Shown here: positions 44,288 to 53,650 of the stretch, piece after piece | How positions within the stretch are numbered: position 1 is the stretch's first letter | Layout of the letters: every line of letters begins with the position of its first letter | The notes under the pieces: generated by a model | The model's input: the letters and a program-made list of their open reading frames with translations, nothing else | Databases searched by the model: none | What the model was told of the DNA's origin: nothing | Translations under genes and position numbers: made by a program | Assembly: GCF_003815655.1 (NCBI RefSeq) | Contig: NZ_CP033917.1 | Coordinates: forward strand, 3,286,001 to 3,350,000 | DNA: 64,000 nucleotides | Source: Chryseobacterium sp. G0201 | GTDB lineage: Bacteria; Bacteroidota; Bacteroidia; Flavobacteriales; Weeksellaceae | Reading direction: 5' to 3'

Positions 44288-46219
44288 ATGAGAAAATTTT
44301 ATCTGTTAGTTTTATCTATTTTATCCTTTCAGCAATTCTATAGCCAGAATCAGGATCAAAACATAGAAATGAAAGGTCTGATCGCAAAGGAAGCTAAATC
44401 TTTTGCCAAAAAAATGACTGCTTATAACATCAATCCCAATACTTTAAATTACGATTTGCAGTATCAGAGAATGGATGTTACACTAAATCCAACAGTGTAT
44501 AATATTTCGGGTTCGGTAACTTCTCATTTTAAGCCGACTCAAAGCATGAGCAGTATCTATTTTGACCTTGCAAATACTTTAACGGTTTCTCAGGTTCAGT
44601 ATCACGGAACAAATCTTGTCTTTCAACAACTTCCTACAAAGGAACTGAAAATTGATTTTCAGTCTTCTCTTCCTGCTAATGTCCTAGATTCTTTAACAAT
44701 ACAGTATGCAGGACCTCCGCCAACAACTAATAATGCCTTTGCAACTGGTACTCAAAACGGAACGCCTATTCTTTCAACATTAAATGAACCTTACGGCGCA
44801 CAGGACTGGTTTCCGACTAAGCAAAGTATGAATGATAAGATCGACAGGTTTGATTTTAAAATTAAAACCCCTTCTCAATATAATGTAGCGGCCAACGGAA
44901 AATTAATGTCAGAAACAGCGGTTTCGGGTGGTCAGAAACTTACATTTTGGAGAACAATGTATCCCACATCAGCTTATTTGATTGCACTTTCTATCACGAA
45001 TTTTATTAAATTGAATGATACCATGGGAAATCCGCCATTTCCTTTTGTGAATTATTTATATCCGACTTCCGCCAGTAATCCGTCTATTATGGCTGATATT
45101 GACTGGACGAAGCAAATCATGAATACCTTTGAAACCTATTTTGGATTATATCCTTTCAGAAATGAAAAGTACGGACACATGGAATTTCAGTACGGAGGTG
45201 TTTGTATGGAGCATCAAACGATGTCTTCTATGAGTGGATGGAGTAAAACTGTGATCGCACACGAGTTGGCTCATCAATGGTTTGGAGATAAAGTAACCTG
45301 TGGTGCATGGAATGACATTTGGCTGAATGAAGGTTTCGCAACATTCGGGGAACATTTGGCTAATGAAAAATTATTAATGATAAATGCCCAGTTTATGAAT
45401 TATTTGTCTGGTCAGAAAGATTATATTACCAGCGCAACAGGAGGAAGTACATATGTTCCGGATTCAAAGCTGGGAAATATTGGTGATATTTTCAGTGGTA
45501 GATTGTCCTATGCAAAAGGTGGATATATTGTAAGAATGATCAAATGGATTTTAGGGGATACCGCTTTTTATCAGGCCTTGAAAGATTATCATGCAAGACC
45601 GAATTTAGCGTATAATTATGCAAAAACACAAGATTTGAGCGCTTCTTTATTACTGTCTACAGGAAGAAATTTTACAGAATTTTTTAATGATTGGGTGTAT
45701 GGAGAAGGATATCCTACGTATAATATCAAATGGAGACAGGTCGGAAATCAAGTGACATTTAGAGCCTCACAAACACAAAGTAGCCCTACAGTAAGCTTTT
45801 TTGAAATGCCACTTCCAATAAAAGTGACTGGAACAGGAGGAGAAATAGCTTATTTTGCTTTAAATAATACAACGAACAATCAATATTTTACGGAATCTGT
45901 TACTTTTCCGATAGCAAGTGTTCAGTTTAATTATGAATACCAGATGTTAGAGAGAAACTCGACTGTTAGTCAGGATAACACATTGTCTACGGCAGATCTA
46001 GCTATTGATAAATTCTCATTATATCCAAATCCTGCGAAGAATGAATTGTATTTAAAAGGTATTGATAAACCAACAGATTTCACAATCCATTTTGTAGATG
46101 GAAAATTAGTCAGAAAAGATATTTATCAGCCTAATAAACCGATTAATATTTCAGAATTGGTTCCCGGAACTTATGTTTTCACAATAAAAGAAAAGAATAT
46201 TAAATTTATTAAGCATTAA
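44288..46219 (+). CDS. M1 family aminopeptidase with T9SS sorting domain
   Basis: The 643-residue protein has a signal peptide (about 1-19), an M1 N-terminal beta domain (about 50-240) and a catalytic domain with HELAH (His325, Glu326, His329) and the third zinc ligand Glu348 in WLNEGFA. The substrate-binding motif, GxMEN in most M1 enzymes, reads GGVCMEHQTM here. The C-terminal ~75 residues (FSLYPNPAKNELYLKG) are a T9SS type A signal, so it is exported to the surface. It probably trims peptides made by exoproteases such as the M36 enzyme at 17.4 kb. Confidence 0.93.
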   Translation: MRKFYLLVLSILSFQQFYSQNQDQNIEMKGLIAKEAKSFAKKMTAYNINPNTLNYDLQYQRMDVTLNPTVYNISGSVTSHFKPTQSMSSIYFDLANTLTVSQVQYHGTNLVFQQLPTKELKIDFQSSLPANVLDSLTIQYAGPPPTTNNAFATGTQNGTPILSTLNEPYGAQDWFPTKQSMNDKIDRFDFKIKTPSQYNVAANGKLMSETAVSGGQKLTFWRTMYPTSAYLIALSITNFIKLNDTMGNPPFPFVNYLYPTSASNPSIMADIDWTKQIMNTFETYFGLYPFRNEKYGHMEFQYGGVCMEHQTMSSMSGWSKTVIAHELAHQWFGDKVTCGAWNDIWLNEGFATFGEHLANEKLLMINAQFMNYLSGQKDYITSATGGSTYVPDSKLGNIGDIFSGRLSYAKGGYIVRMIKWILGDTAFYQALKDYHARPNLAYNYAKTQDLSASLLLSTGRNFTEFFNDWVYGEGYPTYNIKWRQVGNQVTFRASQTQSSPTVSFFEMPLPIKVTGTGGEIAYFALNNTTNNQYFTESVTFPIASVQFNYEYQMLERNSTVSQDNTLSTADLAIDKFSLYPNPAKNELYLKGIDKPTDFTIHFVDGKLVRKDIYQPNKPINISELVPGTYVFTIKEKNIKFIKH

Positions 46220-46251
46220 TATAAAATTTATTTTCCGAATCTATAAATAAC

Positions 46252-46285
46252 AAAGCTGTTTCATAATAATGAAATGGCTTTTTTT
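46252..46285 (+). terminator. Terminator of the M1 aminopeptidase gene
   Basis: 13-bp stem with two G-T pairs (46252-46264 with 46269-46281) followed by T residues. Confidence 0.82.
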
Positions 46286-46317
46286 CTTAAATTAGCGCAT
46301 CTAAAAAATTACTAAAA

Positions 46318-47514
46318 ATGATTTCTGAAAAATATCTTCAAAATTTACAGAACGAACTTAAGAATATCGAGAACGACGGGCTTTTCAAAAGAGAAAGAAT
46401 TATTACTTCTCAGCAAAGTGCGGAAATAGAAGCCAACGGAAAAAAACTCCTGAACTTCTGTGCCAACAATTATTTGGGATTATCAAACAATCCTGAAGTG
46501 ATGAAAGCTTCTCAGGACATGATCGAATCTCATGGTTACGGAATGTCTTCTGTACGTTTCATCTGTGGAACTCAGGATATTCACAAGCAGTTGGAAGAAA
46601 AAATTGCTCAATTCTTAGGTCTTGAGGATACTATTTTATACGCTGCATGCTTTGATGCGAATGGAGGTGTTTTCGAACCTTTATTCACAGAAGAAGATGC
46701 GATTATTTCGGATGAATTAAACCACGCTTCAATCATCGACGGAGTTCGTCTTTGTAAAGCGGCAAGATATCGTTACAAAAACAATAATATGGCAGATTTG
46801 GAAGCTCAGTTGATCGTTGCTTCTGAAAAAAATCACCGTTTCAAAATTATTGTGACAGACGGAGTTTTCTCAATGGACGGAATCGTTGCCGACTTGAAGG
46901 GAGTTTGCGATCTAGCCGATAAATACGATGCTTTGGTAATGGTTGATGACTCTCACGCAACTGGTTTCATCGGAAAAACTGGTCGTGGAACTCACGAAGC
47001 CAACGAAGTGATGGGTAGAGTAGACATCATTACTTCTACGCTAGGAAAAGCTTTGGGTGGTGCTTTGGGAGGATTTACTTCAGGTAAAAAAGAGATTATC
47101 GATATGTTGAGACAGCGTTCTCGTCCTTACTTATTCTCTAATTCATTGGCTCCCGGAATCGTGGGTGCAGCTTTGAAGGTGTTGGAAATGATCTCAGACG
47201 ATACTTCTCTTCGTGATCAGGTAATGGAAAACGCTGAATATTTCAGAGCGGAAATGAAAGCTAAAGGTTTTGATATTCCTGATGGTGACGCTGCGATTGT
47301 TCCGGTAATGTTGTACGATGCACCATTAGCTCAGAAAATGGCCGAAAAATTAATGGATGAAGGAATTTACGTAATCGGATTCTTCTATCCAGTTGTACCG
47401 AAAGGAAAAGCGAGAATCAGAGTTCAGCTTTCTGCAGCGCATACAAGAGCACATTTGGATAAGGCAATCGTTGCTTTTGAAAAAGTAGGAAAGGAACTAG
47501 GAGTAATTTCTTAA
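46318..47514 (+). CDS. kbl: Glycine C-acetyltransferase (2-amino-3-ketobutyrate CoA ligase)
   Basis: Kbl cleaves 2-amino-3-oxobutanoate with CoA into glycine and acetyl-CoA, the second step of threonine degradation. The 398-residue protein equals E. coli Kbl in length. The PLP lysine is Lys244 in [14 protein letters not shown], and other motifs are [23 protein letters not shown] and [13 protein letters not shown]. Threonine dehydrogenase (tdh), its usual partner, is not adjacent here. A TAAATTAG word at 46288-46295 may be a variant -7 element. Confidence 0.95.
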   Translation: MISEKYLQNLQNELKNIENDGLFKRERIITSQQSAEIEANGKKLLNFCANNYLGLSNNPEVMKASQDMIESHGYGMSSVRFICGTQDIHKQLEEKIAQFLGLEDTILYAACFDANGGVFEPLFTEEDAIISDELNHASIIDGVRLCKAARYRYKNNNMADLEAQLIVASEKNHRFKIIVTDGVFSMDGIVADLKGVCDLADKYDALVMVDDSHATGFIGKTGRGTHEANEVMGRVDIITSTLGKALGGALGGFTSGKKEIIDMLRQRSRPYLFSNSLAPGIVGAALKVLEMISDDTSLRDQVMENAEYFRAEMKAKGFDIPDGDAAIVPVMLYDAPLAQKMAEKLMDEGIYVIGFFYPVVPKGKARIRVQLSAAHTRAHLDKAIVAFEKVGKELGVIS

Positions 47515-47700
47515 TAATTATTCGCAATTTGACTTAATGGAAAAAAGTCTCTCTGAACTTTGCTGAGTAGAACGCCTTTGCGAACTTAAAATCAACGTAA
47601 TTATTTGCAAAAAAACTTTGCTAGCTTTGCGTTAAAAAATATGAGTATTGAAGACAGACACTCAAAAATTTATTAATTATAAAAATTTAAAAAGCTGGTT

Positions 47701-48237
47701 ATGAAAAAAATAATACTGATTATTGGTTTTGTTTGTTTTCAAAGCTTCTTTGCACAAAATATTATGGATCTTGATCTTAAAAATGTTGAACTGCAAGGCA
47801 TGAGACCTGCTAAAATAAATAAAGAAATGAAAGACATCGGGATCACTCAGATCCCTTTTGTGACGGATAATCCTGATGTTATTTCTAAAATTGAGGAGAA
47901 GGAAGTTGGTTCTTCGATCAAAAAGTTATATGCCTTCATTTATAATAATGGAGAAAGAGGTGATGGTGGAGTTATTATAAATGAATTTAAAACGAAAGGC
48001 AATCTTGATGATTATCTCGCCAAGACTTTCGAGCAGTCGAATTACAGAATTTTAGTTAAAGATTTGTTTTTTATTCGCATTTGGAGTGATTACAGTTTGC
48101 ATGTAGAAGGCAAAGAAACAAGCGAAGATCACTTAAATAAATTGGAAAAATATTACACCAAGTTAGGTGCGAAAAGAATTCAATTAAAACCTGATGAATC
48201 TATCATTACTGAAGTTGCTGATTCTGTAGCTAAATAA
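47701..48237 (+). CDS. Hypothetical exported protein, 178 aa
   Basis: I do not recognise a family. It has a signal peptide (about 1-18, ending FFAQ) and a mature domain of about 160 residues with mixed alpha/beta character and no cysteines after the signal peptide. It is probably periplasmic. A small lipoprotein gene begins 4 nt after its stop and a HemJ/CopD-like gene follows, so the three are likely cotranscribed. Upstream lies a 186-bp gap with several CTTTGC words, including TAGCTTTG at 47622-47629 that could be a -7 box. Confidence 0.75.
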   Translation: MKKIILIIGFVCFQSFFAQNIMDLDLKNVELQGMRPAKINKEMKDIGITQIPFVTDNPDVISKIEEKEVGSSIKKLYAFIYNNGERGDGGVIINEFKTKGNLDDYLAKTFEQSNYRILVKDLFFIRIWSDYSLHVEGKETSEDHLNKLEKYYTKLGAKRIQLKPDESIITEVADSVAK

Positions 48238-48241
48238 TTAT

Positions 48242-48679
48242 ATGAAAATAAGGTTTTTGATTTTAATAGGTTGTTTCGTTTTAGTTTCATGTAAAACTAA
48301 ATTGAATCAATATGTAAAAGATCAGAATAATGTCAATAAGAGAGATGGAAAATGGAGAGAAGAATATTCTGCAGATGAAGGAACTCTTATTGCGGTAGGA
48401 AAATATAAACTAGGAGAGAAGGTCGGAACTTGGAAGACATTTCTTGATAAAAAGATATATCAGAAAGATAAAGTCAGAAAAGATATCACAAAGACCAAAA
48501 AATATTATTCCAATGGAAATATCATGGAAAAAGGACAGTCAAAATTAGATATTTCTAAAACTGAACGTCATTGGTATTACTTTGGAGAATGGAAATATTA
48601 CAACAATCAAGGAAAACCGTTGTATATGAAAATATATGAACAGGGTAAAAAAGCTGATAGTATTTCCTTTATAAAATAG
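48242..48679 (+). CDS. Small lipoprotein with MORN-like repeats
   Basis: The 145-residue protein has a lipobox (LVSC, Cys17). The mature part repeats short beta-hairpin units such as KRDGKWREEY, KLGEKVGTWKTF and YYSNGNIMEKGQ, which resemble MORN/YwqK-like repeats. The role is unknown. It follows the exported protein by 4 nt and precedes the HemJ-like gene by 10 nt. Confidence 0.72.
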   Translation: MKIRFLILIGCFVLVSCKTKLNQYVKDQNNVNKRDGKWREEYSADEGTLIAVGKYKLGEKVGTWKTFLDKKIYQKDKVRKDITKTKKYYSNGNIMEKGQSKLDISKTERHWYYFGEWKYYNNQGKPLYMKIYEQGKKADSISFIK

Positions 48680-48689
48680 AAAGTTTAGA

Positions 48690-49238
48690 ATGCTTTACAC
48701 AATAATAAAAGCTTTACATATCATTTTTATGGTAAGTTATTTTGCGGGAATTTTTTATCTCGTAAGAATTTTCGTTTACTATAAAGATACCGATGAATTT
48801 GCCGAAGAAAAAAAGAAGATTTTAAGAGAACAATATACTTTCATGGCTCGAAGATTATGGAATATTATTACCGTTCCTGCCGGAATTATTATGACGGTAT
48901 GCGGATTGGTGATGATCTTTTTGAATCCGGGTTTAATGAAAATGTCCTGGTTTCATTTAAAACTAACTTTTCTGATTGGTTTGGCGATTTATCATTACTG
49001 GTGCTGGAAAAAAGTACTTCAACTAAAAGAATTAAACGGGAATACCTTAGAAATAGCCAATATAAAATTAAGACAAGCGAATGAAATCGCAACGTTTATT
49101 TTGTTTCTGGTGGTTTTCACAGTCATATTAAAATCAATGGCGATTGAATATTGGTGGCAATTAATTGCCGGATTTTTCGTCTTGGTATTTTTAATCATGA
49201 TGACCGTTAAATTGGTAAATAAAAACAAGAAAAAATAA
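48690..49238 (+). CDS. CopD/HemJ-like membrane protein
   Basis: The 182-residue protein has four or five membrane helices. The start, ALHIIFMVSYFAGIFYLVRIFVYY with His10, and the later WFHLKLTFL with a conserved Lys, match the HemJ protoporphyrinogen oxidase/CopD family. In organisms lacking HemG and HemY, HemJ oxidises protoporphyrinogen IX. Whether this copy is the heme enzyme cannot be decided without knowing the other heme genes. It is the third gene in a likely operon with two small exported proteins. Confidence 0.75.
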   Translation: MLYTIIKALHIIFMVSYFAGIFYLVRIFVYYKDTDEFAEEKKKILREQYTFMARRLWNIITVPAGIIMTVCGLVMIFLNPGLMKMSWFHLKLTFLIGLAIYHYWCWKKVLQLKELNGNTLEIANIKLRQANEIATFILFLVVFTVILKSMAIEYWWQLIAGFFVLVFLIMMTVKLVNKNKKK

Positions 49239-49257
49239 TAAAAGCTTTAGGCTAAAG

Positions 49258-49288
49258 GCAGTAAGCGATAAGCTTTTCTGCTTACTGC
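49258..49288. repeat. Small hairpin upstream of gldF
   Basis: Perfect 9-bp arms GCAGTAAGC/GCTTACTGC with a 13-nt loop that has AAGCTT inside. There is no T-run, so it is probably a short repeat rather than a terminator. Confidence 0.55.
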
Positions 49289-49324
49289 TTATAGCATATT
49301 GTTTACTGCAAATTAAAAAAAACT

Positions 49325-50053
49325 ATGATTGCAATTTTTAAGAAAGAACTTTGGAGTTACTTTGGGAATTGGAGCGCGTGGATCATCATTGCAACTTTCA
49401 GTTTGATAGCGACTCTTTTTCTGTTTTTTTTCGATAACGATTTTAATATTTTCGACATCGGAATGGCTTCTTTACAAAGCTATTTTGTGTTGGTTCCGTG
49501 GTTGTTGATGTTTATCATTCCGGCATTGTCTATGAAAACTTTTGCGGAAGAACAGCAGACCGGGACATTAAACTGGTTGTTTTCTCAGCCATTGAAAATT
49601 TCAGATTTAGTTCTTGGGAAATTTCTTTCCGTTTGGGTAGTTGGGATATTATGTTTGATTCCTTCATTGATTTACCTTTACACAGTCTATGTTTTGGGAG
49701 TTCCTGCCGGAAATATCGACCTTGGAATGACCTTCGGAAGTTATATCGGAATGATCATTTTGATCGCCGCATTTTCAGGTGTTGGAATTTTAGCTTCTTC
49801 GCTTTCTCAAAATCAGATCATGGCTTATCTGTTGGGCGTTTTCATGTGTTTCATCATGTATTTCGGGATCGAACAGTTGGCTAGTTATAAATTATTGGGC
49901 GGAGCAGATTTTATTTTGCAGAATGTTGGTTTTTATCAACACTTTTTAGGTTTCACAAGAGGTCTTATCGATTTCAAGGATGTAGCCTATTTTGTTTTTA
50001 TCATTGGTCTTACGCTCGCTTTGTCTAATCATTTTATCAATAAAAAGAAGTAG
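49325..50053 (+). CDS. gldF: Gliding motility-associated ABC transporter permease GldF
   Basis: A 242-residue ABC-2-type permease with six membrane helices. FAEEQQTGTLNWLFSQPLKISDLVLGKFL is the ABC-2 signature. With GldA (ATPase) and GldG it forms an ABC transporter needed for gliding in Flavobacterium johnsoniae; in non-gliding relatives the exported substrate is unknown. It is followed by gldG after 4 nt, supporting the assignment. gldA is not in this window. Confidence 0.92.
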   Translation: MIAIFKKELWSYFGNWSAWIIIATFSLIATLFLFFFDNDFNIFDIGMASLQSYFVLVPWLLMFIIPALSMKTFAEEQQTGTLNWLFSQPLKISDLVLGKFLSVWVVGILCLIPSLIYLYTVYVLGVPAGNIDLGMTFGSYIGMIILIAAFSGVGILASSLSQNQIMAYLLGVFMCFIMYFGIEQLASYKLLGGADFILQNVGFYQHFLGFTRGLIDFKDVAYFVFIIGLTLALSNHFINKKK

Positions 50054-50057
50054 AATT

Positions 50058-51725
50058 ATGAAGAAGATACAATTTAAATCTCCATTAGGAATTTTACTTT
50101 TCGTTGTTTTACCATTGGTCATTATTCTGGCTGTTTCAGGGGTCAGATTAGATTTAACAAAAGAAAAAAGATATACCCTTTCTGAGAATACCATCAAAGT
50201 ATTAAAATCGGTTAAGAAACCATTGACCGTTGATGTATACTTGGAAGGCGATTTTCCTGCAAGTTTCAAACAGCTTCAGGGCGAAACGAAATTTATGCTG
50301 GAAGAATTCAGAAAGATCAATTCAAACATAGATTTTAAATTCATTGATCCTATTAAAACCAAAATGTCTCAGGACACATTGATGGCAATGGGAATGCAGC
50401 CTTCGGTACTTCCTGATATTAAAGATGGAAAGGTTTCACAAATCATGCTTTTCCCGTATGCTGTGGTGAAGTACGATAAAAAGGGAGTTTCAATTCCTTT
50501 GGTTGTACAGCAGGCGAACATCAATGCAGACGAACAACTGACAAAATCAATTGAAAATCTTGAATACAATCTTGTTTCAAACATCAAAAATATTGCAGCC
50601 GATAAAAGAAAAAAGATCGGAATTTTGGTGAATCAGGATGAATTAAATCCACGTGAATTTCATGGTTTTATGGAATTAGCTTCTGAAAGTTACGATGCAG
50701 GACCTGTTATTCCTAAAAATCAGGTTGAACTGACTGTTGCTGATGTTCCTTTATTGAAACAGATGAGCGCCTTGGTGATTGCAAAACCTAGAAAAGCATT
50801 TACAGATGGCGAAAAAGTAATTCTTGACCAATACATCATGAACGGCGGAAAAACTTTATGGATGATCGATGCCGTGAACGCCGAAATGGATACGCTGATG
50901 AGGTCTCAAAAAGTAATGCCTTTTCCTGTAGATGTCAATATGACGGATTTCTTTTTCAATTATGGACTGAGAATCAATCCGGCCTTGGTGAAAGATTTGA
51001 AGAAATTTGCTTTGCTGAAATTGGTAACAGGAGAAGTAAGCGGAAATGCACAATATACAAGTCTTCCGTGGCCATATTATCCTCTTGGAATTGCTGAACA
51101 CAATAATCCGATCACTAAAAATATCAACCCTGTAAAATTTGAATTCCCGACATCAATCGATACGTTAGGAAGAAAAAATATTAAGACCAATATTCTTTTT
51201 GAATCGAGTGAGAGAACGCTTTTAAAGCAGGTTCCAAACTATGTTGATCTGAAAGAAATTGCAAGTGTAGACAGTCTCGGACAAATGGAAAAGCCAAGTA
51301 CTCCGAAGATTTATGCCGTTGCCTTGGAAGGGAAATTTACTTCTGCTTACGGATCTAGAATTGAAAGAAAATCGTATCCCGGATTTAAGGCTCAAAGCCC
51401 TGAAAACAAAATGATCGTCATTGCAGACGGTGATATAGGAAGAAATAAAGTGATCAAAGACGAACCTTTACCTTTAGGTGTTGACCTGATGACGAATGAG
51501 CAATTCGGAAACGAACAGTTTTTAAGAAATGCTTTAGATTATCTCTTAGACGACAGTAATTTAATGGATTTAAGAAACAGAAACATCGAAGAAAGACTTC
51601 TTGACCGACAAAGAATAACCGAAGAGAAAGGCAATTGGCAGTGGCTGAATTTACTGCTTCCTTTAGCAATTATCGGATTGTTAGGAGGATTGTTCTTCTG
51701 GTTGAGGAAGAAGAAGTTTGGATAG
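50058..51725 (+). CDS. gldG: Gliding motility-associated ABC transporter substrate-binding protein GldG
   Basis: The 555-residue protein has one N-terminal and one C-terminal membrane helix (about 12-30 and 528-548) around a large extracytoplasmic domain, matching GldG. Characteristic segments are VRLDLTKEKRYTLSENTIKVLKSV near the N-terminus and VIADGDIGRNKVI, then GNEQFLRNALDYLLDDSNLMDLRNR, near the C-terminus. The start at 50058 (MKKIQFKSPL) is chosen, since an upstream in-frame ATG would overlap gldF and add unrelated residues. Confidence 0.92.
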   Translation: MKKIQFKSPLGILLFVVLPLVIILAVSGVRLDLTKEKRYTLSENTIKVLKSVKKPLTVDVYLEGDFPASFKQLQGETKFMLEEFRKINSNIDFKFIDPIKTKMSQDTLMAMGMQPSVLPDIKDGKVSQIMLFPYAVVKYDKKGVSIPLVVQQANINADEQLTKSIENLEYNLVSNIKNIAADKRKKIGILVNQDELNPREFHGFMELASESYDAGPVIPKNQVELTVADVPLLKQMSALVIAKPRKAFTDGEKVILDQYIMNGGKTLWMIDAVNAEMDTLMRSQKVMPFPVDVNMTDFFFNYGLRINPALVKDLKKFALLKLVTGEVSGNAQYTSLPWPYYPLGIAEHNNPITKNINPVKFEFPTSIDTLGRKNIKTNILFESSERTLLKQVPNYVDLKEIASVDSLGQMEKPSTPKIYAVALEGKFTSAYGSRIERKSYPGFKAQSPENKMIVIADGDIGRNKVIKDEPLPLGVDLMTNEQFGNEQFLRNALDYLLDDSNLMDLRNRNIEERLLDRQRITEEKGNWQWLNLLLPLAIIGLLGGLFFWLRKKKFG

Positions 51726-51730
51726 AATAT

Positions 51731-51782
51731 AAATAGAAAAGAGAAACTAAATAGAAAAGAGAAACTTTGAGGTTTCTCTTTT
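51731..51782. terminator. Terminator including an 18-bp tandem duplication
   Basis: An 18-bp unit (AAATAGAAAAGAGAAACT) is perfectly duplicated at 51731-51748 and 51749-51766. The second copy forms the left arm of a hairpin with 51772-51782 (11-bp stem). It lies between convergent gldG and the nuclease gene. Confidence 0.85.
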
Positions 51783-52529
51783 TTACATTTTTTCTAAAAA
51801 CTTTACATCAAATTTCATTTCATATTCACATAAGCTTACATTTGGTGTCATTTCTACGGCATATTTTATTTTTTCATCCATTTTATTAGCTACAATTATT
51901 CCGAATACATTTTTATCCTTTGCCAAATTTATTTTAACCCACCCCATATATCTTAAAAGTTGTCCAAGTGCTTTGTCCATTCCTTTTGATAACTTTGTTT
52001 CGAATACATAAAAATTATCATATTCATCAGTTGTTAAAATATCAATTAGACCTACTTCGGTAGGAAACTCTTTTCCACGTCTTTCACCATCATCATATAA
52101 TTTAAGTTTATGTTTTTTTATGGTTGAAAGATTTCGAATTAAAAAATCTTGTAAATGCTCTTCAAGAGCAAATAAATAAGATTCTGTTTTTTCTTCTATT
52201 TCAATTAATGGAGTTAATGATAAAGTTGGATTAGATATTTTTCCAAGTTTTTCTTCATAGATTCGAAACTCAATATATCTTTTAAAAGCATTAGAATCTT
52301 GTGTTCTATTCTTCAAATCTCTTTCTCGAAATTCTGGAATTGTAAACCAGTTATTATAAATTATTGTTAAATCATTTGAGTTTTTAATTTCGTATAATGA
52401 TCTTGTATGAATCATTGATTTTGCAACAAGATCTTTTGAAAGTTTATCAATTTTTGAAGAATATGACTTAATGGTTCCTGTAGACCATTTATCGTTCATC
52501 CAAATTTTAAAATTTTCTTTTTCAGTCAT
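51783..52529 (-). CDS. NucS/DUF91-like PD-(D/E)XK endonuclease
   Basis: The 248-residue protein has a C-terminal domain (about 120-248) with the NucS catalytic pattern: ERRGKEFPTEVGLIDIL (Asp), then VFETKLSKGMDKALGQLLRYMGWV (Glu-x-Lys, then Gln and Arg-Tyr). NucS-type enzymes cut mismatched or branched DNA and are best known in archaea and Actinobacteria. The N-terminal ~100 residues are helical (WSTGTIKSYSSKIDKLSKDL) and do not look like the archaeal NucS beta-sandwich. It may act in repair or defence; no partner gene is nearby. Confidence 0.78.
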   Translation of the reverse strand: MTEKENFKIWMNDKWSTGTIKSYSSKIDKLSKDLVAKSMIHTRSLYEIKNSNDLTIIYNNWFTIPEFRERDLKNRTQDSNAFKRYIEFRIYEEKLGKISNPTLSLTPLIEIEEKTESYLFALEEHLQDFLIRNLSTIKKHKLKLYDDGERRGKEFPTEVGLIDILTTDEYDNFYVFETKLSKGMDKALGQLLRYMGWVKINLAKDKNVFGIIVANKMDEKIKYAVEMTPNVSLCEYEMKFDVKFLEKM

Positions 52530-52656
52530 TTATAATTTTAGTTATTAATTTACAATTATCAATTAATATTAGCTTGCAATGAAGTTTTAAAATCACAGCC
52601 TGTATTTAATTATCAGTAATTATAATATCAAATATATAAAATCGATAACATATAAA

Positions 52657-52682
52657 AAAGAGAAACCCAAAAGTCTCTCTTT
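52657..52682 (-). terminator. Repeated terminator hairpin, copy 1
   Basis: Arms AAAGAGAAAC (52657-52666) and GTCTCTCTTT (52673-52682) around a short loop, with an A-tract on plus that becomes a T-tract on minus. It follows the SDR gene. The same arms recur at 56577-56602 and 57382-57407. Confidence 0.85.
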
Positions 52683-52705
52683 ACTCATTAGTTATAAAAT
52701 AGATA

Positions 52706-53443
52706 CTACCACGGGCTTATCCCAATTTCATCCTCAATATCATTACTGTAAAACTGTCCTGTTGGTGCATTTTCATCCGTAAGCGTGTGTTTAACGATAA
52801 AAGTAGCAGCACTTTCAACAGAACCCGGACCATTATGGTTGTTAAAATCTGTTGCCGTATAGCCGGGATCGATAACATTTACTTTAAAAGGAAGATCCTT
52901 CAATTCATAGGCTAAAACAATCGTGTAAGCATTCAATGCAGACTTTGAAGGTCCGTAAGCAGCAGCTTTTACATTGTAATATTTCCAAGTCGGATCGCTG
53001 TGAAGGGTTAATGAACCCAACCCGGAAGTAATGTTAGTTATTCTCGGGCTTTCCGATTTTTTTAGCAGTTCTAAAAATGCCTGTGTCACACTGATCACTC
53101 CAAAAAAGTTGGTATCAAATACGGTTTGAATATCTTTGATCGATGTTTCTGCTGCAGTTTGAGGATTTACGCCTAAAATTCCTGCGTTGTTGATTAGAAT
53201 ATCCAGTTTTCCCTGTTCTTTTTCGACCAAATTTTTAGCTGCTGAAATAGAATCGGGATTGGTAACATCTATTTCGATGGCTTTGATATTTTGAAAACCT
53301 TTTTCGGTTAATTCTTTGACGATAGCTTCTCCTTTTTCAAGATCACGGCTTCCTAAATAAACGAATAATCCTTTTTCTGAAAGTTGTTTTGCGGTTTCAA
53401 GGCCAATACTTCTGTTGGCTCCTGTAATTAATACTGAATTCAT
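52706..53443 (-). CDS. Short-chain dehydrogenase/reductase
   Basis: The 245-residue SDR has the cofactor motif TGANRSIG at the N-terminus, NNAGILG near residue 85, and the catalytic Tyr-x3-Lys in AYGPSKSAL. The start at 53443 (MNSVLITG) is preferred over an ATG 18 codons upstream, which would add a non-SDR tail. Substrate unknown. Its upstream region carries a palindrome (53497-53512) that also lies upstream of the nearby crp-like gene, so it is probably a target of that regulator. Confidence 0.9.
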   Translation of the reverse strand: MNSVLITGANRSIGLETAKQLSEKGLFVYLGSRDLEKGEAIVKELTEKGFQNIKAIEIDVTNPDSISAAKNLVEKEQGKLDILINNAGILGVNPQTAAETSIKDIQTVFDTNFFGVISVTQAFLELLKKSESPRITNITSGLGSLTLHSDPTWKYYNVKAAAYGPSKSALNAYTIVLAYELKDLPFKVNVIDPGYTATDFNNHNGPGSVESAATFIVKHTLTDENAPTGQFYSNDIEDEIGISPW

Positions 53444-53496
53444 TTTCTTTGTTTTTAATTGATGATGTAAAAGTCCGCCAATTAAATAAGATAACA

Positions 53497-53512
53497 TTTG
53501 CCAAATGACAAA
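53497..53512 (-). promoter_or_regulatory. Palindromic operator upstream of SDR gene
   Basis: TTTGCCAAATGACAAA, 54 nt upstream of the SDR start. It is a 16-bp palindrome with one mismatched pair and matches 13 of 16 positions with the site upstream of the crp-like gene (54492-54507). The ten bases after it on plus also agree but for one. Confidence 0.7.
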
Positions 53513-53562
53513 AAGCGATGATGAGTTGGAAGTTGATTAATTCAATGAAGAGAATACATACT

Positions 53563-53650
53563 GACTTTGTCATTCCGTAGGAATCTAAACACACCTATAT
53601 AAAATACTGTTTTCAATGCTTGGTTGAGATTCCTACGGAATGACAAAGTC
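53563..53650. repeat. Intergenic hairpin repeat, family C copy 2
   Basis: Perfect 24-bp arms (53563-53586 and 53627-53650) with TTTGTCATTCCGTAGGAATC and complement, around a 40-nt loop that differs from the loop of copy 1. Confidence 0.9.

Noticed and set aside
49992..50057. An upstream in-frame start for gldG
   Set aside because: It would overlap gldF and add 22 residues unlike GldG; MKKIQFKSPL at 50058 is the natural start.
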